Assembly (NCBI RefSeq): GCF_018860365.1
Contig: NZ_JAHKPO010000003.1
Span: forward strand, 186,001 to 250,000
Reading direction: 5' to 3'
Length of the DNA stretch: 64,000 nt
DNA from: Arenibacter algicola
Lineage (GTDB): Bacteria; Bacteroidota; Bacteroidia; Flavobacteriales; Flavobacteriaceae
Shown: positions 26,275 through 35,869 of the stretch, piece by piece
Layout of the letters: each line of letters opens with the position of its first letter
How positions within the stretch are numbered: the first letter of the stretch is position 1
Position numbers and translations under genes: made by a program
Notes under the pieces: model-generated
Database searches by the model: none
What the model was told of the DNA's origin: nothing
What the model saw: the letters and a program-made list of their open reading frames with translations, nothing else

Positions 26275-27219
26275 ATGATGGGTAAAACTTATTCTCAATT
26301 GCAGGCACGTATTATTGGAATATTATGTGTTGTTTTTTGTTCTAGTTTCGCTTTGGCGCAAAAGGACTTACCCATTAGTATAGACGATGCCAAAATAAGG
26401 CCCCTTCCCAGTTTGGTAAATAGCGACTTACAAAAAAGTTTGGAAAAGGAGCTCATGTCCAACCCTAATTGGAAATCATTAATGAACAACAACAAGATGG
26501 CTGTTGGGATCGTAGACCTGTCAAATCCTGAAAATGCAAAATACGCTAGTATAAATGGTGATTATATGATGTATGCTGCCAGTTTGCCAAAAATAGCGGT
26601 GCTCTTATCCTCTATGGATGCCATTGAAAAAGGGGAGCTAAAGGAAACTCCGGAAATAAAGAAGGATATGCGATCTATGATCAGCAAATCCAACAATGAA
26701 GCAACTACCCGTATGATCGATCGTTTGGGATATAATAAAATACAGTCCGTTATGACCGATCCAAAATATATGTTCTATGATGAAAGTCGGGGCGGCGGAT
26801 TATGGGTTGGTAAAAGATATGGAAGTGGTGGGGATACGAATAGGGAACCCTTAAAGAATTTGTCTCATGCTGCCACAGTGAACCAAGTATGTAGGTATTA
26901 TTATCTATTGGCCAATGGTAAATTGGTGAATAAGGGTAGGTCCAAACAAATGTTGGATATCATGGGAGATCCCGAATTACATCATAAATTTGTAAATACC
27001 TTGGATAATATTGCTCCCGATGCCAGATTATATAGAAAGTCGGGCTCTTGGAGAACTTTTCATTCCGATTCTATTTTGGTTTGGGGAAATAATCCCAATC
27101 GCCGATATATTTTGGTCGCCTTGATAGATGATGCAGGAGGTGAGCAAATCATTAGGGACTTGGTAAGGCCTGTAGAAAAGGTGCTGAAGGCAGAGCGGGT
27201 ACATTTTGCCGTTAACTAG
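26275..27219 (+). CDS. Secreted class A beta-lactamase-like serine hydrolase
   Basis: 314 residues with a signal peptide ending SSFALAQ. The serine-hydrolase triad of the beta-lactamase/PBP fold is complete: SLPK (S-x-x-K) in YAASLPKIAVL, SNN in SKSNNEATTRM, and KSG in YRKSGSWRTF. There is no evident class A omega-loop ExxLN motif, so I would not predict antibiotic resistance; peptidoglycan peptide or an ester are alternatives. Monocistronic, upstream of and in the same direction as the translocase-HEAT gene. A second such hydrolase lies 3 kb away. Confidence 0.85.
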   Translation: MMGKTYSQLQARIIGILCVVFCSSFALAQKDLPISIDDAKIRPLPSLVNSDLQKSLEKELMSNPNWKSLMNNNKMAVGIVDLSNPENAKYASINGDYMMYAASLPKIAVLLSSMDAIEKGELKETPEIKKDMRSMISKSNNEATTRMIDRLGYNKIQSVMTDPKYMFYDESRGGGLWVGKRYGSGGDTNREPLKNLSHAATVNQVCRYYYLLANGKLVNKGRSKQMLDIMGDPELHHKFVNTLDNIAPDARLYRKSGSWRTFHSDSILVWGNNPNRRYILVALIDDAGGEQIIRDLVRPVEKVLKAERVHFAVN

Positions 27220-27345
27220 GTCCATTTAGTATATTTACTTTTGTTTATTCGTATAATGTTTGCCAATGAATTAATTTTGGCCCTAATCTTCTATGGATTG
27301 GTTTTTGATAGGAGTGCTGTTGGATATTACTAAAACGTATGAAAA

Positions 27346-30201
27346 TTGAACTACCTTATTTCATTTATTAAAACGTTCCAAACCTACATACTAAAGGCAT
27401 TTGATTTAAAAGAGGAGGAACTCACCAAAACACTTCTACTTCAATTAAATATATTCCTCATTATAACGGTTTTATTGATAGTAAAACCTACTATAAACTC
27501 ACTTTTTCTTTCTGAACTTTCTTCGGATGCACTGCCATTGGGCTATGTTTTAACTGCTATAATGGCCGTATTGGGCTCGTTTTTTTACGACAGGGCCTTA
27601 GAAAAGTATCCTTTGAATATTATTGTGGATCGCACCTTGATCGGATCTGTTATTTCTTTGGTAATATTTGGAGTAGCCTTAAATTTTAACCTTGGGTATG
27701 GATTTGCATTGTATATACCCTACGTCTGGGTGGCTATTTTTGGGTTGTTGACCGCTTCTCAATTTTGGGTAATGGCAAATCTGGTCTATAATGTTAGGGA
27801 AGCCAAACGCGTATTTGGGTTTATTGGTGCCGGTGCCATTGGCGGGGGAATATTTGGGGGGTACTTAACCTCTTTATTGACCACTATTCTTAACACTGAG
27901 GATTTATTGTTTGTTGCTGCAACTCTCTTAATGTGCTGTTTGCCCATTACCCGTTATATCTGGAAGAACGAAGTGTTGAAACTCAACCCTTTTCAAGTTT
28001 CCAGTCGCTCCAATCCCAAAGCCGAGTCCCCTTTTAGGTTGATAAAACAATCCAAATTACTTAGCCTAATTGCGGTAGTCATCGGAATAAGCGTTTTGGT
28101 GGCCAAATTGGTAGATTACCAGTATAGTGATTACGCCTCTAGGTTCATTAAAGATCAGGATGAATTAACATCCTTTTTTGGATTTTGGTTTTCTACCTTG
28201 AGCGTTATTTCACTTTTGATTCAGTTGTTCCTTACCAAACGTATAGTAGGTACTTTTGGTGTTGGTAAATCCTTATTATGGTTGCCTTCGGGCATATTGT
28301 TGGGATCTTTTTTGTTATTGATAGTGCCGCAACTTTGGGTGGTGGTATTTATTAAAATTGTGGACGGAAGTTTAAAGCAATCGGTTAATAAGGCAGCCAC
28401 GGAATTACTTTCCATACCTATCCCCATAGAGATTAAAAAGAAGACCAAGACATTTACGGATGTGGTGGTAGACAGCATAGCTACAGGGATGGCGGGTTTT
28501 ATTCTGATCTTTTTTATTAATGGACTGGATATATCATCTACCTACATTAGTATAATTATTATAGGGCTAATTTTGATCTGGTTGTACTTTATATATCATT
28601 TGAGGAATGAATATATAATTTCCTTTAAGAGCTTGTTGGAAAATAACCCCACAAGAAAAGAGAAGGCCACCAAATCGGAAATAAAGGTCACATCCATTAT
28701 AGAAACGGTAATCAGGGTATTTGAAACAGGGAACGAGAATCAGATATTGCATATGTTGAACAAAACATTGGAAGTAAAGGATGAGCGTTTCTTTTTTGCC
28801 ATTAAAGGCCTGTTGAACAATCCGTCTGCCAAGGTGAGGGCATTGGCCATCGAAAATCTCTATTTTTTGAATACGGAAAATTTATGTCCAGCTGTAGAGC
28901 CCATGATCTATGATAAGGATCAACAAGTGACCACCTCTGCCTTTCGGTATTTGTTGAAGCGCTATCAACAAAACCCTGTGGAACTTTTGGACAAGTATTT
29001 ATCGGTAGAGGACAATACCATTGCTAATGCGACCCTGATTGGCTTGTCCATGGAATTGCGAAATAATAGGGTAATGCAGGACCGATTTAGTTTGGAACAA
29101 AGAATTGATAATTCCCTTGCCCAATTATCGCAAACCAATACAGAGCAGGAAAGGGCCAATAAGATACTTGCAATTCTTGAAACCATTGGGAATGCCAAGG
29201 TTGAAACCTTTTACCCTGTAATAAAGACACATATATATTCCGATAATGTTCTAATTACAAATACGGCTATTTTGGCGGCATCAAAAACATTGGACAAACA
29301 GTTTATAGATCTAATTGTTTCCAGGCTATCCGGTAAGGATACCAGAAAATCGGCAATGGAGGCCCTCTACTTTTATGGGGAGCCCATTATTGATATTTTG
29401 TTTGAGGGATTAAGAAGTGAAAACATTGACCCGGACGATAGCGCCTACGTGGTTATGGTTATTGGAAAGTTCGATTCGCAAAAGGCCATCAATATCTTGA
29501 TGAAACTTACAGAGGATATGGAACATACGGTGAAAATTGAAGCTATTGAAGCCTTAAAACACCTCAAGTGGAAGTATCCCCACCTTAAAATTAGGGATCA
29601 GTTTATTGTGGATAAGATCTTGGACGAGTGTCACCTGTACCAAAGTACCCTGTCCGTAATCCATACCCAAATAGTACTGCAGTATAAAAAGAACCCCGAG
29701 AAACTGGAGACCAAGGAGGAAAATGAAGCCAGAAATGGCCTAATCCATTTGCTGGAACTGAGGCTGGACAGGCAATTAAAACGAATTTTTCAATTTTTGG
29801 GGGTAAAATACCCGCCCCAGGATGTGGATCCTATCTTAAATGCCATACTTAAAGGTCAGGAGGAGCAACGTATACATGCCATTGAATTTTTGGATAATAT
29901 TCTGGACATTCAACTCAAAAAGGAATTGATTCCTGTTGCCGAATCCATTATACAAGTTGGTGTTATTTCCGAAGAAAATCTAAAAAATCTGAACGTAAAG
30001 GTCCTTAGTGAATCCGAAAGTTATTTGGCCCTATTAAAACGAAAGGATATTAAGCTGAAACTGGCGGTACTTTACTTAATTGAGAAAACAAAGGATCCCA
30101 AATTTACCCCCCTTTTGGAAATGGTTTTGGAGGATTCCAATGAGAAGGCCAGAACAAAGGCGGCCGAAATCTTGAGTAACTTTAAAAAATTTAGCGTTTA
30201 A
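27346..30201 (+). CDS. ATP/ADP-translocase-like transporter fused to HEAT repeats
   Basis: 951 residues. The first 430 form about twelve membrane helices, and segments such as LFLSELSSDALPLGYVL and SQFWVMANLVYNVREAKRVFGFIGAGAIGGGIFGGYL resemble the NTT (Tlc) nucleotide-exchange and related MFS families. From about 455 to the end there are HEAT-type helical repeats (NPSAKVRALAIENLYFL, DSNEKARTKAAEIL). No ATG is available in frame near the 5' end, and the start is TTG 27346. HEAT fusions of this kind occur in free-living bacteria, but cargo is unknown. Convergent with the next gene (ends overlap by 11 bases). Confidence 0.8.
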   Translation: MNYLISFIKTFQTYILKAFDLKEEELTKTLLLQLNIFLIITVLLIVKPTINSLFLSELSSDALPLGYVLTAIMAVLGSFFYDRALEKYPLNIIVDRTLIGSVISLVIFGVALNFNLGYGFALYIPYVWVAIFGLLTASQFWVMANLVYNVREAKRVFGFIGAGAIGGGIFGGYLTSLLTTILNTEDLLFVAATLLMCCLPITRYIWKNEVLKLNPFQVSSRSNPKAESPFRLIKQSKLLSLIAVVIGISVLVAKLVDYQYSDYASRFIKDQDELTSFFGFWFSTLSVISLLIQLFLTKRIVGTFGVGKSLLWLPSGILLGSFLLLIVPQLWVVVFIKIVDGSLKQSVNKAATELLSIPIPIEIKKKTKTFTDVVVDSIATGMAGFILIFFINGLDISSTYISIIIIGLILIWLYFIYHLRNEYIISFKSLLENNPTRKEKATKSEIKVTSIIETVIRVFETGNENQILHMLNKTLEVKDERFFFAIKGLLNNPSAKVRALAIENLYFLNTENLCPAVEPMIYDKDQQVTTSAFRYLLKRYQQNPVELLDKYLSVEDNTIANATLIGLSMELRNNRVMQDRFSLEQRIDNSLAQLSQTNTEQERANKILAILETIGNAKVETFYPVIKTHIYSDNVLITNTAILAASKTLDKQFIDLIVSRLSGKDTRKSAMEALYFYGEPIIDILFEGLRSENIDPDDSAYVVMVIGKFDSQKAINILMKLTEDMEHTVKIEAIEALKHLKWKYPHLKIRDQFIVDKILDECHLYQSTLSVIHTQIVLQYKKNPEKLETKEENEARNGLIHLLELRLDRQLKRIFQFLGVKYPPQDVDPILNAILKGQEEQRIHAIEFLDNILDIQLKKELIPVAESIIQVGVISEENLKNLNVKVLSESESYLALLKRKDIKLKLAVLYLIEKTKDPKFTPLLEMVLEDSNEKARTKAAEILSNFKKFSV

Positions 30202-31450
30202 TAATTTTGTCGATACTGCTGGCCAAGGTCATGTGGTCCGTTGCGGAATTCTTTCGCAGTACATTGGTCATAAGTACCACCATATATTTGCAATTGTCCG
30301 GATGTTCTACAATGGCCACAGAATTCATATAGTTGGTAACATTGCCCATATATTTTCCACAGGCTTCACCTGTACTTCTATCACATTTATACAAACTCCC
30401 CGATTTAAAATAAACGGCAGCCGGCTTCAGGGCCGGGGATTGTGCATATCTTATCCTTCGGTCCGTCATATACATAAGTCGCTTCATTTCCAAGCTGGAG
30501 GCTTCATCCACCACCTTGCCCTGCTCCAACTGTATCAAGAATTTCATCAGTCCTAAGGGAGACCCTATACTGCCCCCTTTATCGCCTACATAGCGGTTGG
30601 GACCTGAAGTAAAAAAGCTCCCTAAGCGCCATTCGTCTGTTGTAATTCCCAGTTCCCGTAGGGGCAGGTTTACCACGTCATTGGCCAAATCTGTCAATTC
30701 TTTTTTTGGGGTTGTGGTGAAGTAGGTATCCGCTTCCTCCTGGGTCAAGGTGGGGTAGGATTCTCCGAAGGCGGCCATCAATAAGGCTTCCCGCCATACA
30801 ATACTCGCTGCTCCGTTGTTACTAACGGATAGCATATGGTCTGCCCATTCAAACAAGGTAAAAACATCACTGGCTATAACTTGCCTTTTAAGCAATTTAT
30901 TCGTTTCCAGATTGAAAATGGGAACAGTGTGTTCATCTGTCAATCCCCAAACGCCCGATTTCACGGATTTGGATCGTAAAAGCTCCAAACGCTTTTCAAA
31001 GGAATCCGGATATATATTTTTCAATTGGGTAAACAAAGCTGCCATTACGGCCAGCTTGCCTACACTTCCAGGTTGATAACCAGCGGTTTCGTTTCGCTTG
31101 GCATATCTAACACTGTCAATATCCGAAATATCCAATACGGCTATGGAGTAACTCTTGTCCAACCCTCTAAAAAGAGCGTTGATGTCCTTTTGGAATTGCT
31201 CATCCACACTTAGGAAGGCGCTAGTGCTGTCCTCTTTTTTTGATATTAGGTTCAGTTCAATATCCATGTAGGACTTTTGTGCCCCTGGAGGGATAACAGT
31301 GGTCGACTTAAGTTCCCCGCTTTTAACGAGCTCCAGATACTTCAGCCGTTTAATCCCTGTATGCAAATAACCATCAATGGGGTAATAGCTCATGGTGGTA
31401 AAGGCCGAACATATTAGTAATAAAACAATATATTTAATATTCTTTCGCAT
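30191..31450 (-). CDS. Second secreted beta-lactamase-like serine hydrolase
   Basis: 419 residues with an N-terminal hydrophobic signal segment. The catalytic set is SVGK in GYQPGSVGKLAVM, SNNGAAS, and KSG in YFKSGSLYKCDRS. It carries an N-terminal extension of about 100 residues compared with the 26.3 kb paralogue and is clearly diverged from it. One base separates it from the stop of the exported dikinase-like gene, so the two form an operon and may act together in the periplasm. Substrate not known. Confidence 0.83.
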   Translation of the reverse strand: MRKNIKYIVLLLICSAFTTMSYYPIDGYLHTGIKRLKYLELVKSGELKSTTVIPPGAQKSYMDIELNLISKKEDSTSAFLSVDEQFQKDINALFRGLDKSYSIAVLDISDIDSVRYAKRNETAGYQPGSVGKLAVMAALFTQLKNIYPDSFEKRLELLRSKSVKSGVWGLTDEHTVPIFNLETNKLLKRQVIASDVFTLFEWADHMLSVSNNGAASIVWREALLMAAFGESYPTLTQEEADTYFTTTPKKELTDLANDVVNLPLRELGITTDEWRLGSFFTSGPNRYVGDKGGSIGSPLGLMKFLIQLEQGKVVDEASSLEMKRLMYMTDRRIRYAQSPALKPAAVYFKSGSLYKCDRSTGEACGKYMGNVTNYMNSVAIVEHPDNCKYMVVLMTNVLRKNSATDHMTLASSIDKIIKR

Positions 31451-31451
31451 C

Positions 31452-34358
31452 TTATATTTTTTTAGAAAGGGGAATGCTTTTGTCCAAATCGATTTTTGGC
31501 GTAATAGATTCCAAATAATTGGAACTCAAGGCTTTTTTATTCTCTACAAAAGGGCGTATTTGAAACAGCCACAACTTGTTGTTTTGGAATCCCAATTCCA
31601 CATCATAGGCCCCTTCGTAATCCGATTTGGTTTCGGTAGCCATAGTTTCACGAATTGTTTTGGCAAATGCCCTTATTTCATCAATGTTTTTTTGGTTTAG
31701 GATGAAATTCTCAAAGGTGGACATTCTTTTTTCTGTTCCCCCAGCAGCCGGAAGTCGATTGTGGTACATTTCCCTGGCGGGTGCCAAAAGTTGAATGCCA
31801 CCAATATCCTTAACCAGATAAGTTTCTGCCGATTGGCCATCTACAGCGCCGCCGGCACCCCTGCTAAAGGCAATGGTAAGATCAGCCGGATTGCCGGAAC
31901 TGATGCCCTTGGTGATCAATACCCCGGAATAATCCACATCCACACTGGGGATTACCAAAATGGAGGGGAATACATTTTCGGGGTTTAGGAGGTACTTTTG
32001 ACGCCACTTAAAACTGCGTTCGGAATAGGGGGAAGCCCAAACATCCTTAATTCCTGATATAATTTTTTCCTTGGCGGCAACATTGAATATAGTGAGGTTT
32101 AATCCGGCCCCTGTGAAATTCTTCAAATCTTCCATGTTGGTGTCACTTCTTAGAAAAACCGGGATTTCGCCAATTTCCTTCCCTAGTACATCTTTGAACC
32201 CTTTTTCCAATTGTGTAATGAATTGGGGTTTCATTGGCATTTTCTTTATGGCCTCCCTTAAGATTTCCAATTGCCTCAATTGGTAGTTTTCTACCTCGCC
32301 TTCCGCAATACCTTGGGCGCGCATAGTCTCTGCCTCCTTGAAGGTGGAATTTAAAAATTCCCAATAGCTGCCCTGCTGATCGGGCATACGTTGGTCCATA
32401 TGGTCCCTAAAGATTCCGAAGGGAATCACCAGACCTTCGACCACCATATCCGGGAACATTTTTTTTAACTGTCCCAAATTGGCCGCCTTTGGACCACAAA
32501 GTTTTCCTGAATCTTCGGCGTCCACTGCCCTTAAATTTAATATGGCATTTTCGTCCAAACGTATATTTTCTATTGGCACTTCAATTCTTTCTTCTTTACG
32601 TTCTATCTTAATAAATAAATTGCGTTCCTCCTCGGACATGTCTTTTTCCAACTTCATAATAACGTTGCCCTTGTTGGACACCGCATAGAATACTTTTTCC
32701 CCATTATATTTTTGAAGACTTTTAAGATTTTCATCGCCTAGGGCAGCATTGGGGATGCCCATATTCCGTGCCAGCAATTGTACGTGAGACACCATATTTC
32801 CTTCGGATACCGTCGCAATACCTGCAACCGGTTTAAGATCGGACGGGGGGCGCTGAAAAATATAAATCTTGTCGGAGGATACCTCTATTTCATCAGGGGA
32901 GCCACCGGTTACAACCAATTCGCCAAGGGCATAACCAGGATTTAGACCCCGCAGGCCACTTTGATTGTCTATGTCCATGACCTTATTGGTCAAGGCAGAT
33001 TCCTGGGCGATGATATCGCCTAGCTCTCCCACGGTTTGGCCTAAATAGAGGGCAATGGAACCTCGAATTTTATCATCTATAAATCCATATGCCTTAGGTT
33101 CAAAACCGGTATAAATGTCCACGATCTCCTGATAGTTGGCCTTTACCATGGAAGAGCTCCATTCCACTTCCCTGCGTGCATTTTCCAATACTGTGGTAAG
33201 TTGACCAAGGGACATGGCATTGCTGTTGGATCCCTTTAACGACAGATTAAGTTGTTCCCATTCTGCCAGCTCTATATATCCTGCACCGGCATTCGCCATT
33301 CCTAAATAGCAAACCTTGTCCAACAAGCCGTTTAGATCTTCCGGCTGCCATTGGGGAGAATTTTTAAATATTACTTCTTCCAACTTTAGGGAGGCGTCCA
33401 ATAGCTGAAGACGGGCGGTTGCATTTTCCTCCTTTAGGACGGCCTGCCTTATCTCCAAAAGCAATTCGGCCGTAGCGGGAATAAGCACTGCTGCATTTGT
33501 TTCTCCACTGTAACTGGCCGCAAAGGCTTTTATGGAAACCCCTATAGGGCTATCCTGTACAAGAGGTGTATTTTTTTGTATTTGAGCAATATCAACCGGT
33601 TTGTAGAAATTGGCCATGGTAGACACCAAGGCATCTATTTTTGCTTTTGCCTCGTTGGTCAGTTTGTTACTGTTTTTAGACTTAAAGTCCTTTACTTTAT
33701 TAATATCCCCGGCATCTGGCTGACTATGGATTTTAACCCTTAAATCCATGAATTCTGGGACCATGTCCGATATTACCTTAGAATCGCTCCTTATTTTTTG
33801 GGCCAGATTGTCATCGCCATTATGTGGAATATCCTTTAAGGACTGTCTAATGAGGTAAAAGTTTTTGGTTAAATTTTCGGTGTTGGATAACAGCCATTTA
33901 TAAAAATCTACACCCCAGGCCTCTTCGTCCTCTGCCTGTGTAGCCCCACGATAGTACTGCCCCCTTTCAAGGATCCAGCCATTATCAACAGTTCTTAAAT
34001 ATTTGTCCAATTGGTACTGTTTAAGACGGGAATGATTGTTTTCGGCGTCCCATAATTCCTCTTTGGAGGTGTAGGACAAAATTTGACCCAAAAAGAGGTG
34101 GTTGCTCTTTCCTAAATCTATAACAGAGCTTTTATAGGTAGCATGCTGTACTCCAGGACCAATATTATCGGGACAAGGATCTTTGGGTTGGCGTATGCTT
34201 CCATCCGTACAGAACCAGCGAATTTCTTTGTAAGGTCCGCGGATATCCTTTTTGTAAGAGTTGATCAAATCCTTTATTTCCTGATTGCTTAATTTTTGTC
34301 CAGGACTTATTAATGGAAAGAAAAATATTAGGATATATATAAATAGATGTTTTTTCAT
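31452..34358 (-). CDS. Exported PEP/pyruvate-binding (glucan-water-dikinase-like) protein
   Basis: 968 residues from ATG 34358, which opens a clear signal peptide (MKKHLFIYILIFFFPLISPGQ); upstream in-frame starts would bury it. After an N-terminal helical region of unknown family (about 25-500) comes a swivelling phosphohistidine domain (VSEGNMVSHVQLLARNMGIP, His near 525). A PPDK/PEP-synthase type ATP-grasp domain follows (about 618-938: GPKAANLGQL, FLRSDTNMED, ending VELGFQNNKLWLFQIRP). No PEP-binding barrel is present. This order, His domain before ATP domain, is that of glucan water dikinases. An exported ATP-grasp enzyme is unexpected. Operon with the serine hydrolase. Confidence 0.82.
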   Translation of the reverse strand: MKKHLFIYILIFFFPLISPGQKLSNQEIKDLINSYKKDIRGPYKEIRWFCTDGSIRQPKDPCPDNIGPGVQHATYKSSVIDLGKSNHLFLGQILSYTSKEELWDAENNHSRLKQYQLDKYLRTVDNGWILERGQYYRGATQAEDEEAWGVDFYKWLLSNTENLTKNFYLIRQSLKDIPHNGDDNLAQKIRSDSKVISDMVPEFMDLRVKIHSQPDAGDINKVKDFKSKNSNKLTNEAKAKIDALVSTMANFYKPVDIAQIQKNTPLVQDSPIGVSIKAFAASYSGETNAAVLIPATAELLLEIRQAVLKEENATARLQLLDASLKLEEVIFKNSPQWQPEDLNGLLDKVCYLGMANAGAGYIELAEWEQLNLSLKGSNSNAMSLGQLTTVLENARREVEWSSSMVKANYQEIVDIYTGFEPKAYGFIDDKIRGSIALYLGQTVGELGDIIAQESALTNKVMDIDNQSGLRGLNPGYALGELVVTGGSPDEIEVSSDKIYIFQRPPSDLKPVAGIATVSEGNMVSHVQLLARNMGIPNAALGDENLKSLQKYNGEKVFYAVSNKGNVIMKLEKDMSEEERNLFIKIERKEERIEVPIENIRLDENAILNLRAVDAEDSGKLCGPKAANLGQLKKMFPDMVVEGLVIPFGIFRDHMDQRMPDQQGSYWEFLNSTFKEAETMRAQGIAEGEVENYQLRQLEILREAIKKMPMKPQFITQLEKGFKDVLGKEIGEIPVFLRSDTNMEDLKNFTGAGLNLTIFNVAAKEKIISGIKDVWASPYSERSFKWRQKYLLNPENVFPSILVIPSVDVDYSGVLITKGISSGNPADLTIAFSRGAGGAVDGQSAETYLVKDIGGIQLLAPAREMYHNRLPAAGGTEKRMSTFENFILNQKNIDEIRAFAKTIRETMATETKSDYEGAYDVELGFQNNKLWLFQIRPFVENKKALSSNYLESITPKIDLDKSIPLSKKI

Positions 34359-34388
34359 AGGGTTGTAATGGTAGTTCCAAAGTGTAAT

Positions 34389-34419
34389 CAAATGTAATAC
34401 CAATTTTAATGCAAATATA
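34389..34419 (-). promoter_or_regulatory. Two -7 candidates for the exported dikinase-like gene
   Basis: On minus, TACATTTG (34396-34389) and TATATTTG (34419-34412), 31 and 54 bases before the ATG. Neither has TTG at 19 bases. Confidence 0.4.
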
Positions 34420-34579
34420 TATTTAAGCCTAGTTTCGATGGCATAATCATAAAAACCTTGCTATAAAGGCGGGAAATGGTAATTGCCCTGGCAATATAGC
34501 CTGTATGGCTTTAGAATGTAAGCAATTGAAGGAAGATTTACAAATGAATTTTTTGGGGTTACTGTGTCCAAGTATCAGT

Positions 34580-35869
34580 TTAGAGTCGGTGGTCTATCAC
34601 AATAACGGGTTTTCTGCTCATTTTGGGAAATCGCAATTCCTGAAGGGTTTTAACATCGTGGAATTCAATTTTAGGGAGTACCCTTAGTTTTGCCCTAAAG
34701 TGATCCTTGATGGTCTGCAATAAGTCATTTGTAGGGTTGGAAGTAGCTATTTTAATACATATTTCATCGGTACCTATGTCGTTATGGTCAATTTCGATTA
34801 CAAAGGCGTCTATTTCATTAAAATAGTTAAGTACGTTGTACATGGCCGGAGGATATAGGGTAGTGCCCTTGTATTTTATCATTTGTTTCTTCCTACCAAT
34901 AACAGGGCCTAAGCGCGGGGTATTTCTTCCACAGGAACATTTGGAGGTATGTGCCTGGACAATATCACCGGTTTTAAATCTCAGCAGTGGCATACCTTCA
35001 ACACCCAAAGTAGTAATGGTAAGTTCTCCCGGCATTCCATCTTCAACTTGTTTTTCCTCATCGTCCAGAATTTCGATGATGATCAATTCGGGGTGATGGT
35101 GACCGCCTTGCCTTGCGGCACATTCGGTAAAGGCCGTACTCATTTCTGTGGAGGCATAGGTGGAATAAAGGGGAATGTTCCAATCCTTCTTTATTTTGGC
35201 AGCGAGGGTGTTCAATGAAAAATCTTCGTTCCGCAGTGATTCCCCTATGCAAATAGCCCCTTTTATCCCGGCTTTATTGGGGTCTATTCCATGTTGATGG
35301 GCGTATTCTATGAGTTTTAATAAAAAAGACGGAACCACAATAAGGTAAGTTGGTTTAAACTTAAGGATGGAATCCCATTGAAGTTCAGGAATTCCGGCAC
35401 CAACCCTTATAATTCCAGCACCCAGTTTTCGGGCTCCCAGAAAATAGGCCAAACCGGCCATAAACCGTCTATCTATAGTGGTCGTTAATTGTAAAATATC
35501 GTCTGCGGTAACACCGGCACAGTCAAAGGAGATGGCCTCGTTATATGCCAAACGATCAAGGTCATTATCTGTAAGGGCAAAGGTTACAGGTTCACCCAAG
35601 GTACCGGAGGTAGTTACGTAATCTATTATCTTTTTCCTATCTACGCATAAGAAATCATCATTATATTGTTGTAGATCCTCTTTGGAGGTTGTGGGGAGTT
35701 TGGTTAGGTCGTCCAAGGTCTTTATATCACTGGCCTGTAGATTATTTTCCTTGAAAATTCTTTTATAATAGGCAGAGTTTTGGGTAGTATATTCTATAAT
35801 CTCCCTTAAACGCTGTTCTTGTAACTGTTGAATTGCCTCTGCCGATGCTTTTTCGATTTCAGGGATCAT
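34580..35869 (-). CDS. Phenylacetate-CoA ligase-like AMP-forming acyl/aryl ligase
   Basis: 429 residues of the adenylate-forming superfamily, PaaK type. Motifs: YVTTSGTLGEPVTF (AMP-binding P-loop), YASTEMSTAFTEC, FKTGDIVQA and a cysteine-containing CSCGRNTPRLGPVIGRKKQMIKYKGTTLYP. It would activate an aryl or acyl carboxylate as CoA or ACP thioester, plausibly the cinnamic/coumaric starter of the polyene. Last gene of the cluster; its start overlaps the C45 gene stop by one base. Actual substrate is inferred from context. Confidence 0.87.
   Translation of the reverse strand: MIPEIEKASAEAIQQLQEQRLREIIEYTTQNSAYYKRIFKENNLQASDIKTLDDLTKLPTTSKEDLQQYNDDFLCVDRKKIIDYVTTSGTLGEPVTFALTDNDLDRLAYNEAISFDCAGVTADDILQLTTTIDRRFMAGLAYFLGARKLGAGIIRVGAGIPELQWDSILKFKPTYLIVVPSFLLKLIEYAHQHGIDPNKAGIKGAICIGESLRNEDFSLNTLAAKIKKDWNIPLYSTYASTEMSTAFTECAARQGGHHHPELIIIEILDDEEKQVEDGMPGELTITTLGVEGMPLLRFKTGDIVQAHTSKCSCGRNTPRLGPVIGRKKQMIKYKGTTLYPPAMYNVLNYFNEIDAFVIEIDHNDIGTDEICIKIATSNPTNDLLQTIKDHFRAKLRVLPKIEFHDVKTLQELRFPKMSRKPVIVIDHRL

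Noticed and set aside
26275..27219. Antibiotic-resistance beta-lactamase
   Set aside because: SxxK, SNN and KSG motifs are present but no class A omega-loop signature is visible, and the fold is shared with many non-lactamase hydrolases.
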